A stretch of 64,000 nucleotides of DNA from an uncultured Bacilli bacterium (GTDB taxonomy: Bacteria; Bacillota_I; Bacilli_A; RF39; UBA660): the NCBI GenBank assembly GCA_934086935.1, contig CAKOIQ010000004.1, positions 1 to 64,000 of the forward strand, in the 5' to 3' direction. Made by a program: the position numbers and the translations under genes. The notes beneath the pieces are model-generated. The model ran no database searches, was not told the origin of the DNA, and saw nothing but the letters and a program-made list of their open reading frames with translations. Each line of letters starts with the position of its first letter. The stretch's first letter is position 1. Positions 1 to 7,561 of the stretch are shown one piece after another.

Positions 1-111
1 GATCCAGCCGATGGAATCTTAACAAATGTTTATTGGTTTAATGTAAAAGAAACCATAGATAAATACAAAAATATATACAAACCACATATTTTTATTAACG
101 AAAAAAAATAA
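1..111 (+). CDS. C-terminal fragment of an unidentified protein
   Basis: The frame is open from the first base and ends at TAA 109-111, giving 36 residues that begin DPADGILTNVYWF and end in a lysine-rich tail. The start lies outside the window. Nothing diagnostic is left. The short aromatic stretch before the tail vaguely recalls the end of Nudix-type proteins, but I would not name it. No T-run terminator follows. Confidence 0.45.
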   Translation, partial: DPADGILTNVYWFNVKETIDKYKNIYKPHIFINEKK

Positions 112-208
112 AATCTTATAGAACTATAAATAGTAAAATTATTCACTATTTAAAAATAATTGTAATATCTTTTCTTTACTTATGTATCTTAAACTAAATA
201 TAATTAAA

Positions 209-525
209 ATGAGGTAGCTAGTAATAAAATATGTTAAACCTAAAGATGAATATCTAGATAATCCAGAAATCAGAGATGTTGGGTGGTTTATTAATCTAGA
301 ATATCAAGACCAAGGCTATGTACTAAAGCAGCACTAGAAGTATTAAGATATATGTTTATGGATGAAAAAAAATCAATATACTATGACGAAAATGATAATA
401 TTTTAATAAGTTATTATTATATCAGCGATAAAGAAAAATTTTTAACAAAAATAGTTCTATTTCCCCAAAAAGTTCAAAAATATTATAATGGAGGCAAAAA
501 TGGTAGCAATTACAGCAAAAGATGA
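209..525 (+). pseudogene. Broken GNAT (RimJ/RimL-type) acetyltransferase
   Basis: The frame through 218-322 encodes NPEIRDVGWF then INLEYQDQGY, the familiar acetyl-CoA-binding region of RimJ/RimL-like N-acetyltransferases. It has an in-frame stop at 215-217 and runs into a stop soon after 322. Shifting frame at about 320-322 restores TKAALEVLRYMF, exactly what should follow (GYATKAA), so a single missing base explains the break. Past the recovered helix the reading no longer resembles GNAT and ends at 523-525, inside the next gene. The N-terminal half is absent. This is a decayed relic; the family call rests on the motif. Confidence 0.6.
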
Positions 526-1372
526 ATTAGTAAAAAGATATATGTACTTATATAAAAATAAAAAACTTATTTTAGCATTATGTATTGGTAGAGGTGTTGA
601 AAAGAAATCTATCTTATCAAGAATTGAAAGAACCAGAAATCTTATTCAAAAAAACAGCATTTGCCAAGAAAATGAGGAACTATCTCGATTATTAAAAAAT
701 CACATAAAAGAATATGAGCAAGAAATCTATGATGAAAAATATTATTTAATGGCAAACGTTGAAGACAGCATAGTTTCAATGTTTGAAGAATTTTTATTTA
801 GTGACAGTGAAATGGAAGAATTAGCTCTATATAAACATATTGAAGCCGTAAAAAAAGATAAAAATTATTTAGATGCATTTGGTTATGCAATAGAATTATT
901 AGAAGAAAGAAGACAAAAAAATATTCAATTAAAGAAATTACCTACATTCACAGTATGGAAAATTTTATCTTATATTAGAAGAAAAAATTTAAACAATCCC
1001 ACTGCTCTAAAAGCATTAGATAGATATTATAATCTTGAAAGATACATGATTACTGGTGATAACTATACAAGTGGATATTTATTATCTGATTATGACTCCG
1101 AAACATTAGGAGAAGAAAGTTTAAAAAAATATCCAAATGATATAATTATTAGCGATGGATTAATGCTATTTCCATACGAAAATTGTTTTGAAATAGAGGA
1201 TTATTATTTTGCAGAACCATCTATTATAGCAGATTCTGAAGAATCATATAATCAAGAAGCACCAACCGCTTTCATGCTAAAACTATCTACAATGCCTAAT
1301 TTGGACATTGAAACCAAAAACAATATACGAAAAAAACTAACTAACGATAAATCATTAGTAAAAACTGATTAG
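500..1372 (+). CDS. Hypothetical protein, 290 residues
   Basis: Not recognised. An upstream ATG at 488 exists, but GGAGG at 490-494 sits five bases before ATG 500, so 500 is the better start. The product is soluble-looking: no signal peptide or membrane segment. The first two thirds are charged and helical, rich in Lys, Glu, Arg and Leu; the last third is acidic with many Tyr (around ENCFEIEDYYFAEPS). It lies downstream of the broken acetyltransferase and has no clear terminator before the next promoter. Function unknown. Confidence 0.7.
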   Translation: MVAITAKDELVKRYMYLYKNKKLILALCIGRGVEKKSILSRIERTRNLIQKNSICQENEELSRLLKNHIKEYEQEIYDEKYYLMANVEDSIVSMFEEFLFSDSEMEELALYKHIEAVKKDKNYLDAFGYAIELLEERRQKNIQLKKLPTFTVWKILSYIRRKNLNNPTALKALDRYYNLERYMITGDNYTSGYLLSDYDSETLGEESLKKYPNDIIISDGLMLFPYENCFEIEDYYFAEPSIIADSEESYNQEAPTAFMLKLSTMPNLDIETKNNIRKKLTNDKSLVKTD

Positions 1373-1415
1373 AAAGTTAACTTACACGGTCAAACTTTTT
1401 TATTTATATTTAAAT

Positions 1416-1444
1416 TTGCTAATTGAATTAAAATCTGTTATAAT
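1416..1444 (+). promoter_or_regulatory. Promoter of the transglutaminase-like gene
   Basis: TTGCTA at 1416-1421, a 17-base spacer and a perfect TATAAT at 1439-1444. The predicted transcript starts near 1451, which excludes the in-frame TTG at 1416 as a start codon. Confidence 0.75.
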
Positions 1445-1472
1445 AAGCGCTATTAAAAAAGGGGTTTTTTAT

Positions 1473-2540
1473 ATGCCAGAATTACCAAAAAGAAGAAAGA
1501 TACAAAATAATCAAAGCACTCCAATTAAAAGACAATTTACATACAGAGAATTTTTAACTCAAGACATTCCATCAAATCAAATTTGGAGTATTGTTTTATC
1601 AGAAAAAGACTTAGATTTAGATATGAGTAAACTTATCGAATTAATATATACACAAAAAATTACTATATGGTGTTTAGATTATAATAGTGTTACCTTCTTA
1701 AATAGTATTCTTAAAGAAAAAGTATCTAATTTAATAACTTTAGTAGATGATGGATTAAGAATACCAAGAGATTATATTGATTTAACCAAGTTAGAAAATA
1801 TAACTGTTCGTATTCCATTAACATATCTTATGTGGGGAGTTAAATTCAATGATGTAATTGATACTTATAGTAGTAGAACATCTATTCCAGGTGAAATTCA
1901 CGAAGCAGATTATTCAAATGCTAATACTACTCTTACTTTAGAAGATTTAAAAAGAATAAAAGTGACACTACAAAACCTTGCAAGACATAATCCTAAAGAT
2001 ACCATTGAAAAAGTATATCTGGTTTCAGATTATATTCAAAGTAAAACTCAATTTATTGAAGGTTATGAATCAGTTTCCACAAGAGGAACATTTGTAACTC
2101 CATCATATCCTGAGTTATGCCCAGGCTTAGTAGAAACCGTAAATAATCATGGCTATGGCGTATGTGTTGGTATCACTAATCTATCAACTATGCTGTTAAA
2201 TAATCCTATATTAAATACTGAGACAGAATCAGTTTTTGGCTGCAATCATGCATGGAATAAAGTTTTAATAGATGGTAAATATTATTATTTTGATACAACG
2301 TGGAATATTACAAGAAGTACAAATCCTTCTGAATCAAGTTTAATCACATTATCTTTTCAAAGAAAATATTTGTTATTTGGAACCAAAACAGCTCATTCAA
2401 TTGGTCATCACGAACAACAAAGCTTAAGTATTTATAATAATGGAGTAATGTCAGAAGAAGATTATCAAAAATTAATTGTTTATAACTCAAGATTTAATTA
2501 TAATCAAGAACCACACTATGAATCATTTAAAAAGAAATAA
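1473..2540 (+). CDS. Transglutaminase-like domain protein
   Basis: The C-terminal half has the Cys-His-Asp arrangement of the transglutaminase-like superfamily: Cys in GYGVCVG, His in CNHAWNKV, Asp in YYYFDTTWN. Relatives include transglutaminases, cysteine proteases and peptide N-glycanases, so acyl transfer or amide hydrolysis is plausible and the substrate is unknown. The N-terminal third (about 140 residues) is unassigned. ATG 1473 was chosen because the promoter lies at 1416-1444. There is no signal peptide, so the enzyme should be cytoplasmic unless exported another way. It is transcribed alone and converges on the Sel1 gene over a shared terminator. Fold well supported; activity unproven. 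Confidence 0.75.
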   Translation: MPELPKRRKIQNNQSTPIKRQFTYREFLTQDIPSNQIWSIVLSEKDLDLDMSKLIELIYTQKITIWCLDYNSVTFLNSILKEKVSNLITLVDDGLRIPRDYIDLTKLENITVRIPLTYLMWGVKFNDVIDTYSSRTSIPGEIHEADYSNANTTLTLEDLKRIKVTLQNLARHNPKDTIEKVYLVSDYIQSKTQFIEGYESVSTRGTFVTPSYPELCPGLVETVNNHGYGVCVGITNLSTMLLNNPILNTETESVFGCNHAWNKVLIDGKYYYFDTTWNITRSTNPSESSLITLSFQRKYLLFGTKTAHSIGHHEQQSLSIYNNGVMSEEDYQKLIVYNSRFNYNQEPHYESFKKK

Positions 2541-2569
2541 AAAAGCCTCATAACAAATGAGGTTTTTTT
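2541..2569. terminator. Bidirectional terminator
   Basis: CCTCAT (2546-2551) and ATGAGG (2557-2562) form a stem with an A-run on the left and T-run on the right. It works for both convergent genes; the stop codon of the minus-strand gene lies inside the stem. Confidence 0.8.
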
Positions 2570-4041
2570 ATTGGAATATCTAATATAGCCTTATTTTTAA
2601 TTTTAAATAAAATATCTTCAATCATCTTTTTATACTCATCGTTAAACATTTTATGATTTTCAATTTTCTCTTTATAGAACCAAACCATATCAATTTCATT
2701 TCTTTCATAATAAATAAATAATAATTCACATAACGAATCAATAAGCACATCTGACATTTTAAAATAATCTATTGCTTTATCTACATCTTTAACTATATTA
2801 TTATGACTATTGCCACATAAATAAAAATATTTAGCTAAGTAATAATAGGCCCATAAATTTTTTTCTTTTAAAGACGAATCAATAGCTCTATTAAAAAAAT
2901 TAAATGCTTCAACATAATTCTTTTCTTCTAAATATATTTTACCTAATTCTTTACAAGCATAACTTTCACCCATATTTGCACTTTTATTTAAATAATTAAT
3001 AGTTTTCTCTTTATCAATATTTCTATAATAATTAGCCAAGTTATTATAAGCATAAGCATATCCCATATCAGCAGCTTCATTAAATAATTTTAAAGCCATT
3101 TCAGTATCTTTTTTAACTCCTAGGCCCTTCATATACATTATTCCTAAAGAATTAATAGCAGCTATATTTCCTAGCTTCCTAGCTTTATTAAAGTAGTTAA
3201 AAGCAATATCATATTCATAATTTCCCATAATCCCATTTTTAATCATATTACCCATTTGCCAATAAGCAGATGGATGATTTTTTAAAGCAGCCAATTTAAA
3301 ATAATTAAAAGCTTTTTCATAGTTTGGTTTACCATCAAAATATCCCCTATATTCACTAATACCAAGTTGATAATTTGCATAAGCATTACCTGATTTAGCT
3401 AAATTGATAAGAGAATAATCAAAGTTACAACCACCATTAATTTCCAAAACTAAATACTCTTTTAAATCATTAATCGATATTTCTGTATTATCTAATAGTG
3501 ATTCAATAACATTCCTATTTATCTCATCCTCATACAAAGGTTGCTTATTAATCAAAATAGCATAAACCAAAAAATAAAATAATAACTCATAATAATTTTT
3601 CTTATCATAAAGTAAAGTAAAATTATCCATATATTCTTTTAAAATATAAACATCATTTTTAGCAATATTATATAATTTCTTACAAACATATTCTAAATCT
3701 TTATTTTTATTAATTATATCTATTTCATTAATATCATAAATAGTTCCACTGGTTATTGTTAAAATATCTTTAACAATAGCTAAGAAAACGTTTTTATTTT
3801 TTTCAAAACGATTTCTTAATATAATATATTTTTGTTTATACTCATCATTTATACTTCTTGATCCAATACAATAATTATTAACAGTTGAGTCATTAATATC
3901 ATTTACATTAAATAATGCACAAAAAATATGAGATTGCACAGCATTTGTTTTGTTAATACTTTCACCTTTAATTACTCCAATGACATTACCTAACGATAAG
4001 TGATTATATCCTTCATTTAATTTTACATATTTTCTTTTCAT
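2548..4041 (-). CDS. Sel1-like (TPR-like) repeat protein
   Basis: The product has 497 residues. From about residue 205 on there are at least six Sel1-like repeats: ANYQLGISEYRG, AYWQMGNMIKNG, AINSLGIMYMKG, AYAYNNLANYYRN, ACKELGKIYLEE and a diverged last copy. Such alpha-helical repeats are protein-binding scaffolds. The N-terminal 200 residues are unassigned and carry no signal peptide. Both ends are unusual: the stop codon lies in a bidirectional terminator, and at the start a TGATATAAT box lies so close to the ATG that the mRNA is probably leaderless, with no Shine-Dalgarno sequence. The binding partner is unknown. Confidence 0.8.
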   Translation of the reverse strand: MKRKYVKLNEGYNHLSLGNVIGVIKGESINKTNAVQSHIFCALFNVNDINDSTVNNYCIGSRSINDEYKQKYIILRNRFEKNKNVFLAIVKDILTITSGTIYDINEIDIINKNKDLEYVCKKLYNIAKNDVYILKEYMDNFTLLYDKKNYYELLFYFLVYAILINKQPLYEDEINRNVIESLLDNTEISINDLKEYLVLEINGGCNFDYSLINLAKSGNAYANYQLGISEYRGYFDGKPNYEKAFNYFKLAALKNHPSAYWQMGNMIKNGIMGNYEYDIAFNYFNKARKLGNIAAINSLGIMYMKGLGVKKDTEMALKLFNEAADMGYAYAYNNLANYYRNIDKEKTINYLNKSANMGESYACKELGKIYLEEKNYVEAFNFFNRAIDSSLKEKNLWAYYYLAKYFYLCGNSHNNIVKDVDKAIDYFKMSDVLIDSLCELLFIYYERNEIDMVWFYKEKIENHKMFNDEYKKMIEDILFKIKNKAILDIPIKKPHLL

Positions 4042-4047
4042 AATTAA

Positions 4048-4056
4048 ATTATATCA
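4048..4056 (-). promoter_or_regulatory. Extended -10 giving a leaderless mRNA
   Basis: On the minus strand TGATATAAT ends six bases before ATG 4041. Standard spacing puts the transcription start on or next to the A of the start codon. No Shine-Dalgarno sequence is possible in the interval. Confidence 0.6.
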
Positions 4057-4075
4057 TAGAAGTGAATATTAAATG

Positions 4076-4104
4076 AATACTATTGAAGAAAAGTGAATAG
4101 TATT
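4076..4104. repeat. 9-bp inverted repeat between divergent genes
   Basis: AATACTATT (4076-4084) and its exact inverse AATAGTATT (4096-4104) flank an 11-base loop. It lies upstream of the minus-strand Sel1 gene and the plus-strand symporter. No T-run follows, so it is more like an operator than a terminator. It could be chance in such AT-rich DNA. Confidence 0.4.
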
Positions 4105-4154
4105 GTTGATTAATTAAATTATAACTTTTATATATAATTTAAATAGGAGGACAT

Positions 4155-5387
4155 ATGAAAAAAATCTTAAAAAACTATAAAAGTACAATTATTTTAATTG
4201 GAGCAATTATTATTGGAGCTATTGTAGGATTAATATTTAAAGAAAAAGCTACTATTTTAAGCCCATTAGGAGACATCTTTATTAATTTAATGTTTGTAGT
4301 TATAGTACCATTAGTATTTTTAACAATATCTAGTTCAATAATTAAAATGGAAAATCCTAAAAGACTAGGAAAAATAATGATAGTAATTATTTTGGTTTTT
4401 CTATTGATGTCAGTAGTAGCAGCATTTATTGGGATTGGGGCTACCACCACAACTAAATTAATTAATAGTAGTAATCAAAATAAAATAATGAATCTATTAG
4501 ATACAAGTATTACCAACACTGAAAAATTAAATATTCTAGAAAGAACGGCTAATCTTTTAACAGTTAATGATTTTTATAAAATATTAAGTAAAGATAATAT
4601 AATTTCTATAATATTATTTGCTATTATTTTTGGATTTGCTGTAAAGAAAAGTAAGTCTAAAGGCGAAAAAGTAAAAGAAATAATTTTAAGTTTAAATGAT
4701 GTAGTAATAAATATAGTTAATATCATAATGTACTATGCTCCTATTGGTCTTGGATGTTATATAGCTGCACTAATCGGTAATTATGGTGGAAATATAGCTG
4801 TTGGTTTTCTTAAAACTTTCATCATTTATACAGTAGTTTGTATATTTGTATATGTAGTTATTTACAGTATATATGCGTTAATTGCTGGTGGTACCAAAGC
4901 ATTAAAAATATATTGGCAATCTATTTTATCATCTACTTTCGCAGCACTAGCCACATGTTCATCAGCAGCATGTATCCCTATAAATATAAAAAGTACTAAA
5001 CAAATGGGAATCTCAGACGATATAGCAGAAACTACTATACCTATGGGAACAAGTTTTCACAAAGATGGCTCAGTTATAGGCAGTGCTTTTAAAATCATGT
5101 TTTTAGTTTATTTATTTCAAACTAATACAAGTATTACTACTATTATACTAACATCATTATTAGCAACTTTATTAATAACAGCAGTTCCGATAGGTGGTGG
5201 CACAATTTCAGAAATGTTTATTTTACAATTATTAGGATTTCCTACATCTGCATTGCCAATTCTGGCCGTAATTGCCACAATTATAGACGCACCAGCAACT
5301 GTACTTAACGTTGTCGGAGATGCATCAGCATCTTTACTAGTAGGTAGAATAGTAGATGGCAAAAATTTCTTAAAATCAAAGAAATAA
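4155..5387 (+). CDS. Dicarboxylate/amino acid:cation symporter (DAACS)
   Basis: The 410-residue hydrophobic protein has the hallmarks of the GltP/DctA/SstT family: a serine-rich hairpin (LATCSSAACIPINIK), the conserved IPMGTSFHKDGS segment in the next membrane helix, and a late stretch (PIGGGTISEMF, then DAPATVLNVVGD) that corresponds to the substrate- and cation-binding helices. Family members import glutamate, aspartate, serine/threonine or C4-dicarboxylates with Na+ or H+; the substrate cannot be fixed here. GGAGG at 4146-4150 gives a strong ribosome binding site. It is a single gene preceded by an inverted repeat that could be its operator. Confidence 0.88.
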   Translation: MKKILKNYKSTIILIGAIIIGAIVGLIFKEKATILSPLGDIFINLMFVVIVPLVFLTISSSIIKMENPKRLGKIMIVIILVFLLMSVVAAFIGIGATTTTKLINSSNQNKIMNLLDTSITNTEKLNILERTANLLTVNDFYKILSKDNIISIILFAIIFGFAVKKSKSKGEKVKEIILSLNDVVINIVNIIMYYAPIGLGCYIAALIGNYGGNIAVGFLKTFIIYTVVCIFVYVVIYSIYALIAGGTKALKIYWQSILSSTFAALATCSSAACIPINIKSTKQMGISDDIAETTIPMGTSFHKDGSVIGSAFKIMFLVYLFQTNTSITTIILTSLLATLLITAVPIGGGTISEMFILQLLGFPTSALPILAVIATIIDAPATVLNVVGDASASLLVGRIVDGKNFLKSKK

Positions 5388-5398
5388 AATAATTTTCA

Positions 5399-5407
5399 TG
5401 TTATAAT
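5399..5407 (+). promoter_or_regulatory. Extended -10 promoter (tRNA-binding gene)
   Basis: TG at 5399-5400, one base, then TATAAT at 5402-5407, about 24 bases before the start codon. No clear -35. Confidence 0.65.
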
Positions 5408-5430
5408 ATAACTAAGAAAGAAGTGATAAC

Positions 5431-5808
5431 ATGGAAGAAAATAAAATAGAAACCGAAGCATTATTTACTGAATATGTTGATTTTGAAACATTTAGTAAAT
5501 CTGACTTTAGAGTAGTAAAAATTAAAGATTGTGTTGCAGTACCAAAAAGCACAAAATTATTACAATTTACTTTAGATGATGGAACTGAAAATGATCGTAT
5601 TATTTTAAGTGGTATCCATGCATACTATGAACCAGAAGAACTTATTGGAAAAAATGCAGTTGCTATCTTAAATTTACCTCCAAGAAAAATGATGGGAATC
5701 GATTCTTGTGGAATGTTAATTTCTGCTGTACATACTGAAAATGGAGAAGAAAAATTAAATTTATTAATGGTAGATGAAAATATTCCAGCAGGTTCAAAAT
5801 TATATTAA
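5431..5808 (+). CDS. tRNA-binding OB-fold protein (Trbp111/EMAP type)
   Basis: The 125-residue protein is essentially one tRNA-binding domain of the kind found free as Trbp111 or at the C-terminus of methionyl-tRNA synthetase. FSKSDFRVVKIKDC is the start of the fold; LPPRKMMGIDSCGMLISA is its signature and normally follows the RNA-contacting loop. It binds the tRNA elbow and may assist an aminoacyl-tRNA synthetase or act as an RNA chaperone. About 20 acidic residues precede the domain. It has its own promoter and terminator, so it is not fused or coupled to metG here. Confidence 0.82.
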   Translation: MEENKIETEALFTEYVDFETFSKSDFRVVKIKDCVAVPKSTKLLQFTLDDGTENDRIILSGIHAYYEPEELIGKNAVAILNLPPRKMMGIDSCGMLISAVHTENGEEKLNLLMVDENIPAGSKLY

Positions 5809-5812
5809 AATA

Positions 5813-5840
5813 AACGTCGCTCTAAACAAGCGATGTTTTT
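5813..5840 (+). terminator. Rho-independent terminator
   Basis: Nine-pair stem AACGTCGCT / AGCGATGTT with one G-U pair, followed by T5. Confidence 0.75.
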
Positions 5841-5903
5841 AAATAATTATAATTTTTCTTTACCCAATAATAAATAATGTACTGACCGGTATTTACACCC
5901 GGA

Positions 5904-5912
5904 TGATATAAT
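5904..5912 (+). promoter_or_regulatory. Extended -10 promoter (flavodoxin-CMD gene)
   Basis: TG 5904-5905, one base, TATAAT 5907-5912. Just upstream, CCGGTATTTACACCCGG (around 5887-5902) carries an imperfect inverted repeat over the expected -35 position and might be an operator. Confidence 0.5.
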
Positions 5913-5942
5913 TTAAATATAAAGTAAAGAAAAGAAAGATTT

Positions 5943-6500
5943 ATGAAGAAAAAAATATTTACAGTTATAGCTATAATTATTGTAATAACAGTAGGTATAG
6001 TTAACTCAATAAAATTATTTAGAGAAAGAAAACCAAACACCAGCATTAATGTCACCGGTACCAAAGCCCTTGTTGTTTATTACTCAGCTCAAGGACATAC
6101 TGAAAATGTTGCTAAAACCATTGCCGAAAATTTAAATGCTGTTATCTTTAAAATTGAACCTAAAGAAGAATATACATCAGCTGATCTAAATTATAATGAT
6201 TCTAACTCACGTGTAACGAAAGAACATAACGATGAATCATTAAGAAATATCGAGTTAAAAACTACAAAGGTGGATAATTGGAATGATCCCTCATTAGATA
6301 CTAAAACAAGATGTATAATCACTGTTGTAGCATTAATCTCATCAGGAATAACCGATAACTCTCTTAAATATCACTTAGAAAATGCTAAAAAAAATGGAGT
6401 GACCAAAGAAGAACTCGCTGGCATCATAACTCACACAGCTTTCTATGTTGGTTGGCCAAAAGCTTGGGCAGCATTCAATTTAGCGCAAGAAATATATTAA
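5943..6500 (+). CDS. Chimera: membrane anchor + flavodoxin N-half + CMD domain
   Basis: Residues 5-22 form a hydrophobic anchor. From about 41 the sequence is a flavodoxin: ALVVYYSAQGHTENVAKTI is the first strand and FMN-phosphate loop, and matching continues to about residue 113 (KTTKVDNWN). At DPSLDTKTR it switches without a gap to the core of a carboxymuconolactone-decarboxylase (CMD) family protein, ending in THTAFYVGWPKAWAAF. The flavodoxin half that holds the remaining FMN loops is missing, and so is the CMD N-terminus. Both parts are well conserved up to the join, which suggests a fairly recent deletion fusing two neighbouring genes. Whether the product works is unknown. The ribosome binding site is weak. 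Confidence 0.75.
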   Translation: MKKKIFTVIAIIIVITVGIVNSIKLFRERKPNTSINVTGTKALVVYYSAQGHTENVAKTIAENLNAVIFKIEPKEEYTSADLNYNDSNSRVTKEHNDESLRNIELKTTKVDNWNDPSLDTKTRCIITVVALISSGITDNSLKYHLENAKKNGVTKEELAGIITHTAFYVGWPKAWAAFNLAQEIY

Positions 6501-6555
6501 AGAAAGATGTATTTACATAAATGCGTCTTTTTTATATAATTAAATTAGTGATTTT

Positions 6556-7281
6556 ATGAAAAACAAAAAAATAATAATTTTAATAATTTCAATATTATTG
6601 TTAATAACTTTGGCAGTTTCAACATATTTTATAGATTTAAAAAATTACAAAAATAATACTGAACCAAAGTTTTGCATAAAAATAATTAATAAAGATGCAA
6701 CTAAAGTAACCTATTATGGACTCGGCTATAAAATTATTAGATATGTAAATATTAGTCCATCTGAGCCTTATTATAATAACAAAGGAACAAAGATTGGAAC
6801 CTGGTTTATGAAATATATTCCTCCAGTTGAAGAGCCTAAATTTATAGATATTAATTCATTTTATAAAGTTTCATTAACTAAAAACAAAAATATAAAATCT
6901 CTTCCTAAAAGCTACACATTAAAACAAGCTGAAAAAGACAATTGTGTCATTTTAACAGAGAATATAATTAATAAAACAGTATTAGATAACTTTTTAAATG
7001 ATTATAACAACCATACCAATTCCTTCATTAGAATAATTGAAACAACAACTGAAGGCGACCTTCTAATATATGATTTATTATATTATCAGGAAAAAATTAA
7101 CTTAATAATTGATTATAGTAGAGATCAATATGCTTCAGAATCCGCTAAAGAATTATCATTAGAAAAATATAAATATATAAACTATTTTAAATATAAAAAG
7201 AAAACATATCTTGTTTTAACTAATGAAGAAATTAATGAAAATAATTTTAAAAATGGAATAGTATTTACTATTTCAAAATAA
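6556..7281 (+). CDS. Membrane-anchored DUF4362-like protein
   Basis: One N-terminal hydrophobic helix (residues 5-24) puts about 215 residues outside the cell. The second half matches the DUF4362 pattern: an A-E-K-D-x-C-V-I entry, then FIRIIETTTEGDLLIYDLLY and IIDYSRDQYASES. The middle segment KIIRYVNISPS...KIGTWFMKY resembles the region that often precedes DUF4362. Function unknown. TATAAT near 6533 follows the short terminator-like AT tract after the previous gene. Confidence 0.6.
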   Translation: MKNKKIIILIISILLLITLAVSTYFIDLKNYKNNTEPKFCIKIINKDATKVTYYGLGYKIIRYVNISPSEPYYNNKGTKIGTWFMKYIPPVEEPKFIDINSFYKVSLTKNKNIKSLPKSYTLKQAEKDNCVILTENIINKTVLDNFLNDYNNHTNSFIRIIETTTEGDLLIYDLLYYQEKINLIIDYSRDQYASESAKELSLEKYKYINYFKYKKKTYLVLTNEEINENNFKNGIVFTISK

Positions 7282-7294
7282 AGAAAGAAAAAAT

Positions 7295-7481
7295 ATGAAA
7301 GAAACAAAAAATAGGATTATATCTTATAGTCACTGGCAATATTTTATACATTGCTCAAAGTCTATTCGTTGGCAATAATAGTGACATCTCTGATTTTATA
7401 TCAGGATTTCTATTAGGATTATCCATAGCAATTAACTTAATCGGCATAGTTTTAGTAACAAAAAGTATGTCAAAAAAATAG
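7295..7481 (+). pseudogene. Small membrane protein with an A6-tract frameshift
   Basis: ATG 7295 opens MKETK and then leaves frame at an A6 run (7306-7311). With one A fewer, the reading continues IGLYLIVTGNILY, SDISDFISGFLLG and INLIGIVLVTKS to TAG 7479-7481, a coherent protein of about 61 residues with two membrane helices. The downstream frame is intact and ends just before a terminator, so the damage is recent, or the tract is used for slippage. A weak AAGAAAG lies upstream. Confidence 0.6.
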
Positions 7482-7482
7482 C

Positions 7483-7505
7483 AAACTCTTTATAGAGTTT
7501 TTTTC
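7483..7505 (+). terminator. Rho-independent terminator
   Basis: AAACTCT / AGAGTTT stem with a four-base loop and a T-run, directly after the frameshifted gene. Confidence 0.75.
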
Positions 7506-7528
7506 TTGATTTAATTATTAAAATAATA

Positions 7529-7537
7529 TGTTATAAT
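7529..7537 (+). promoter_or_regulatory. Extended -10 promoter (cysteine desulfurase)
   Basis: TG 7529-7530, one base, TATAAT 7532-7537; AAAGGAGG follows before ATG 7562. Confidence 0.7.
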
Positions 7538-7561
7538 ACTTTTGTTCAAAAGGAGGTATCT

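Noticed and set aside
125..148. Inverted repeat AAATAGT / ACTATTT as a terminator for the first gene fragment
   Set aside because: No T-run follows it, and 7-bp AT-only repeats are expected by chance here.
1416..1472. TTG 1416 as start of the transglutaminase-like gene
   Set aside because: It is the first half of a good -35 box, with TATAAT 17 bases downstream.
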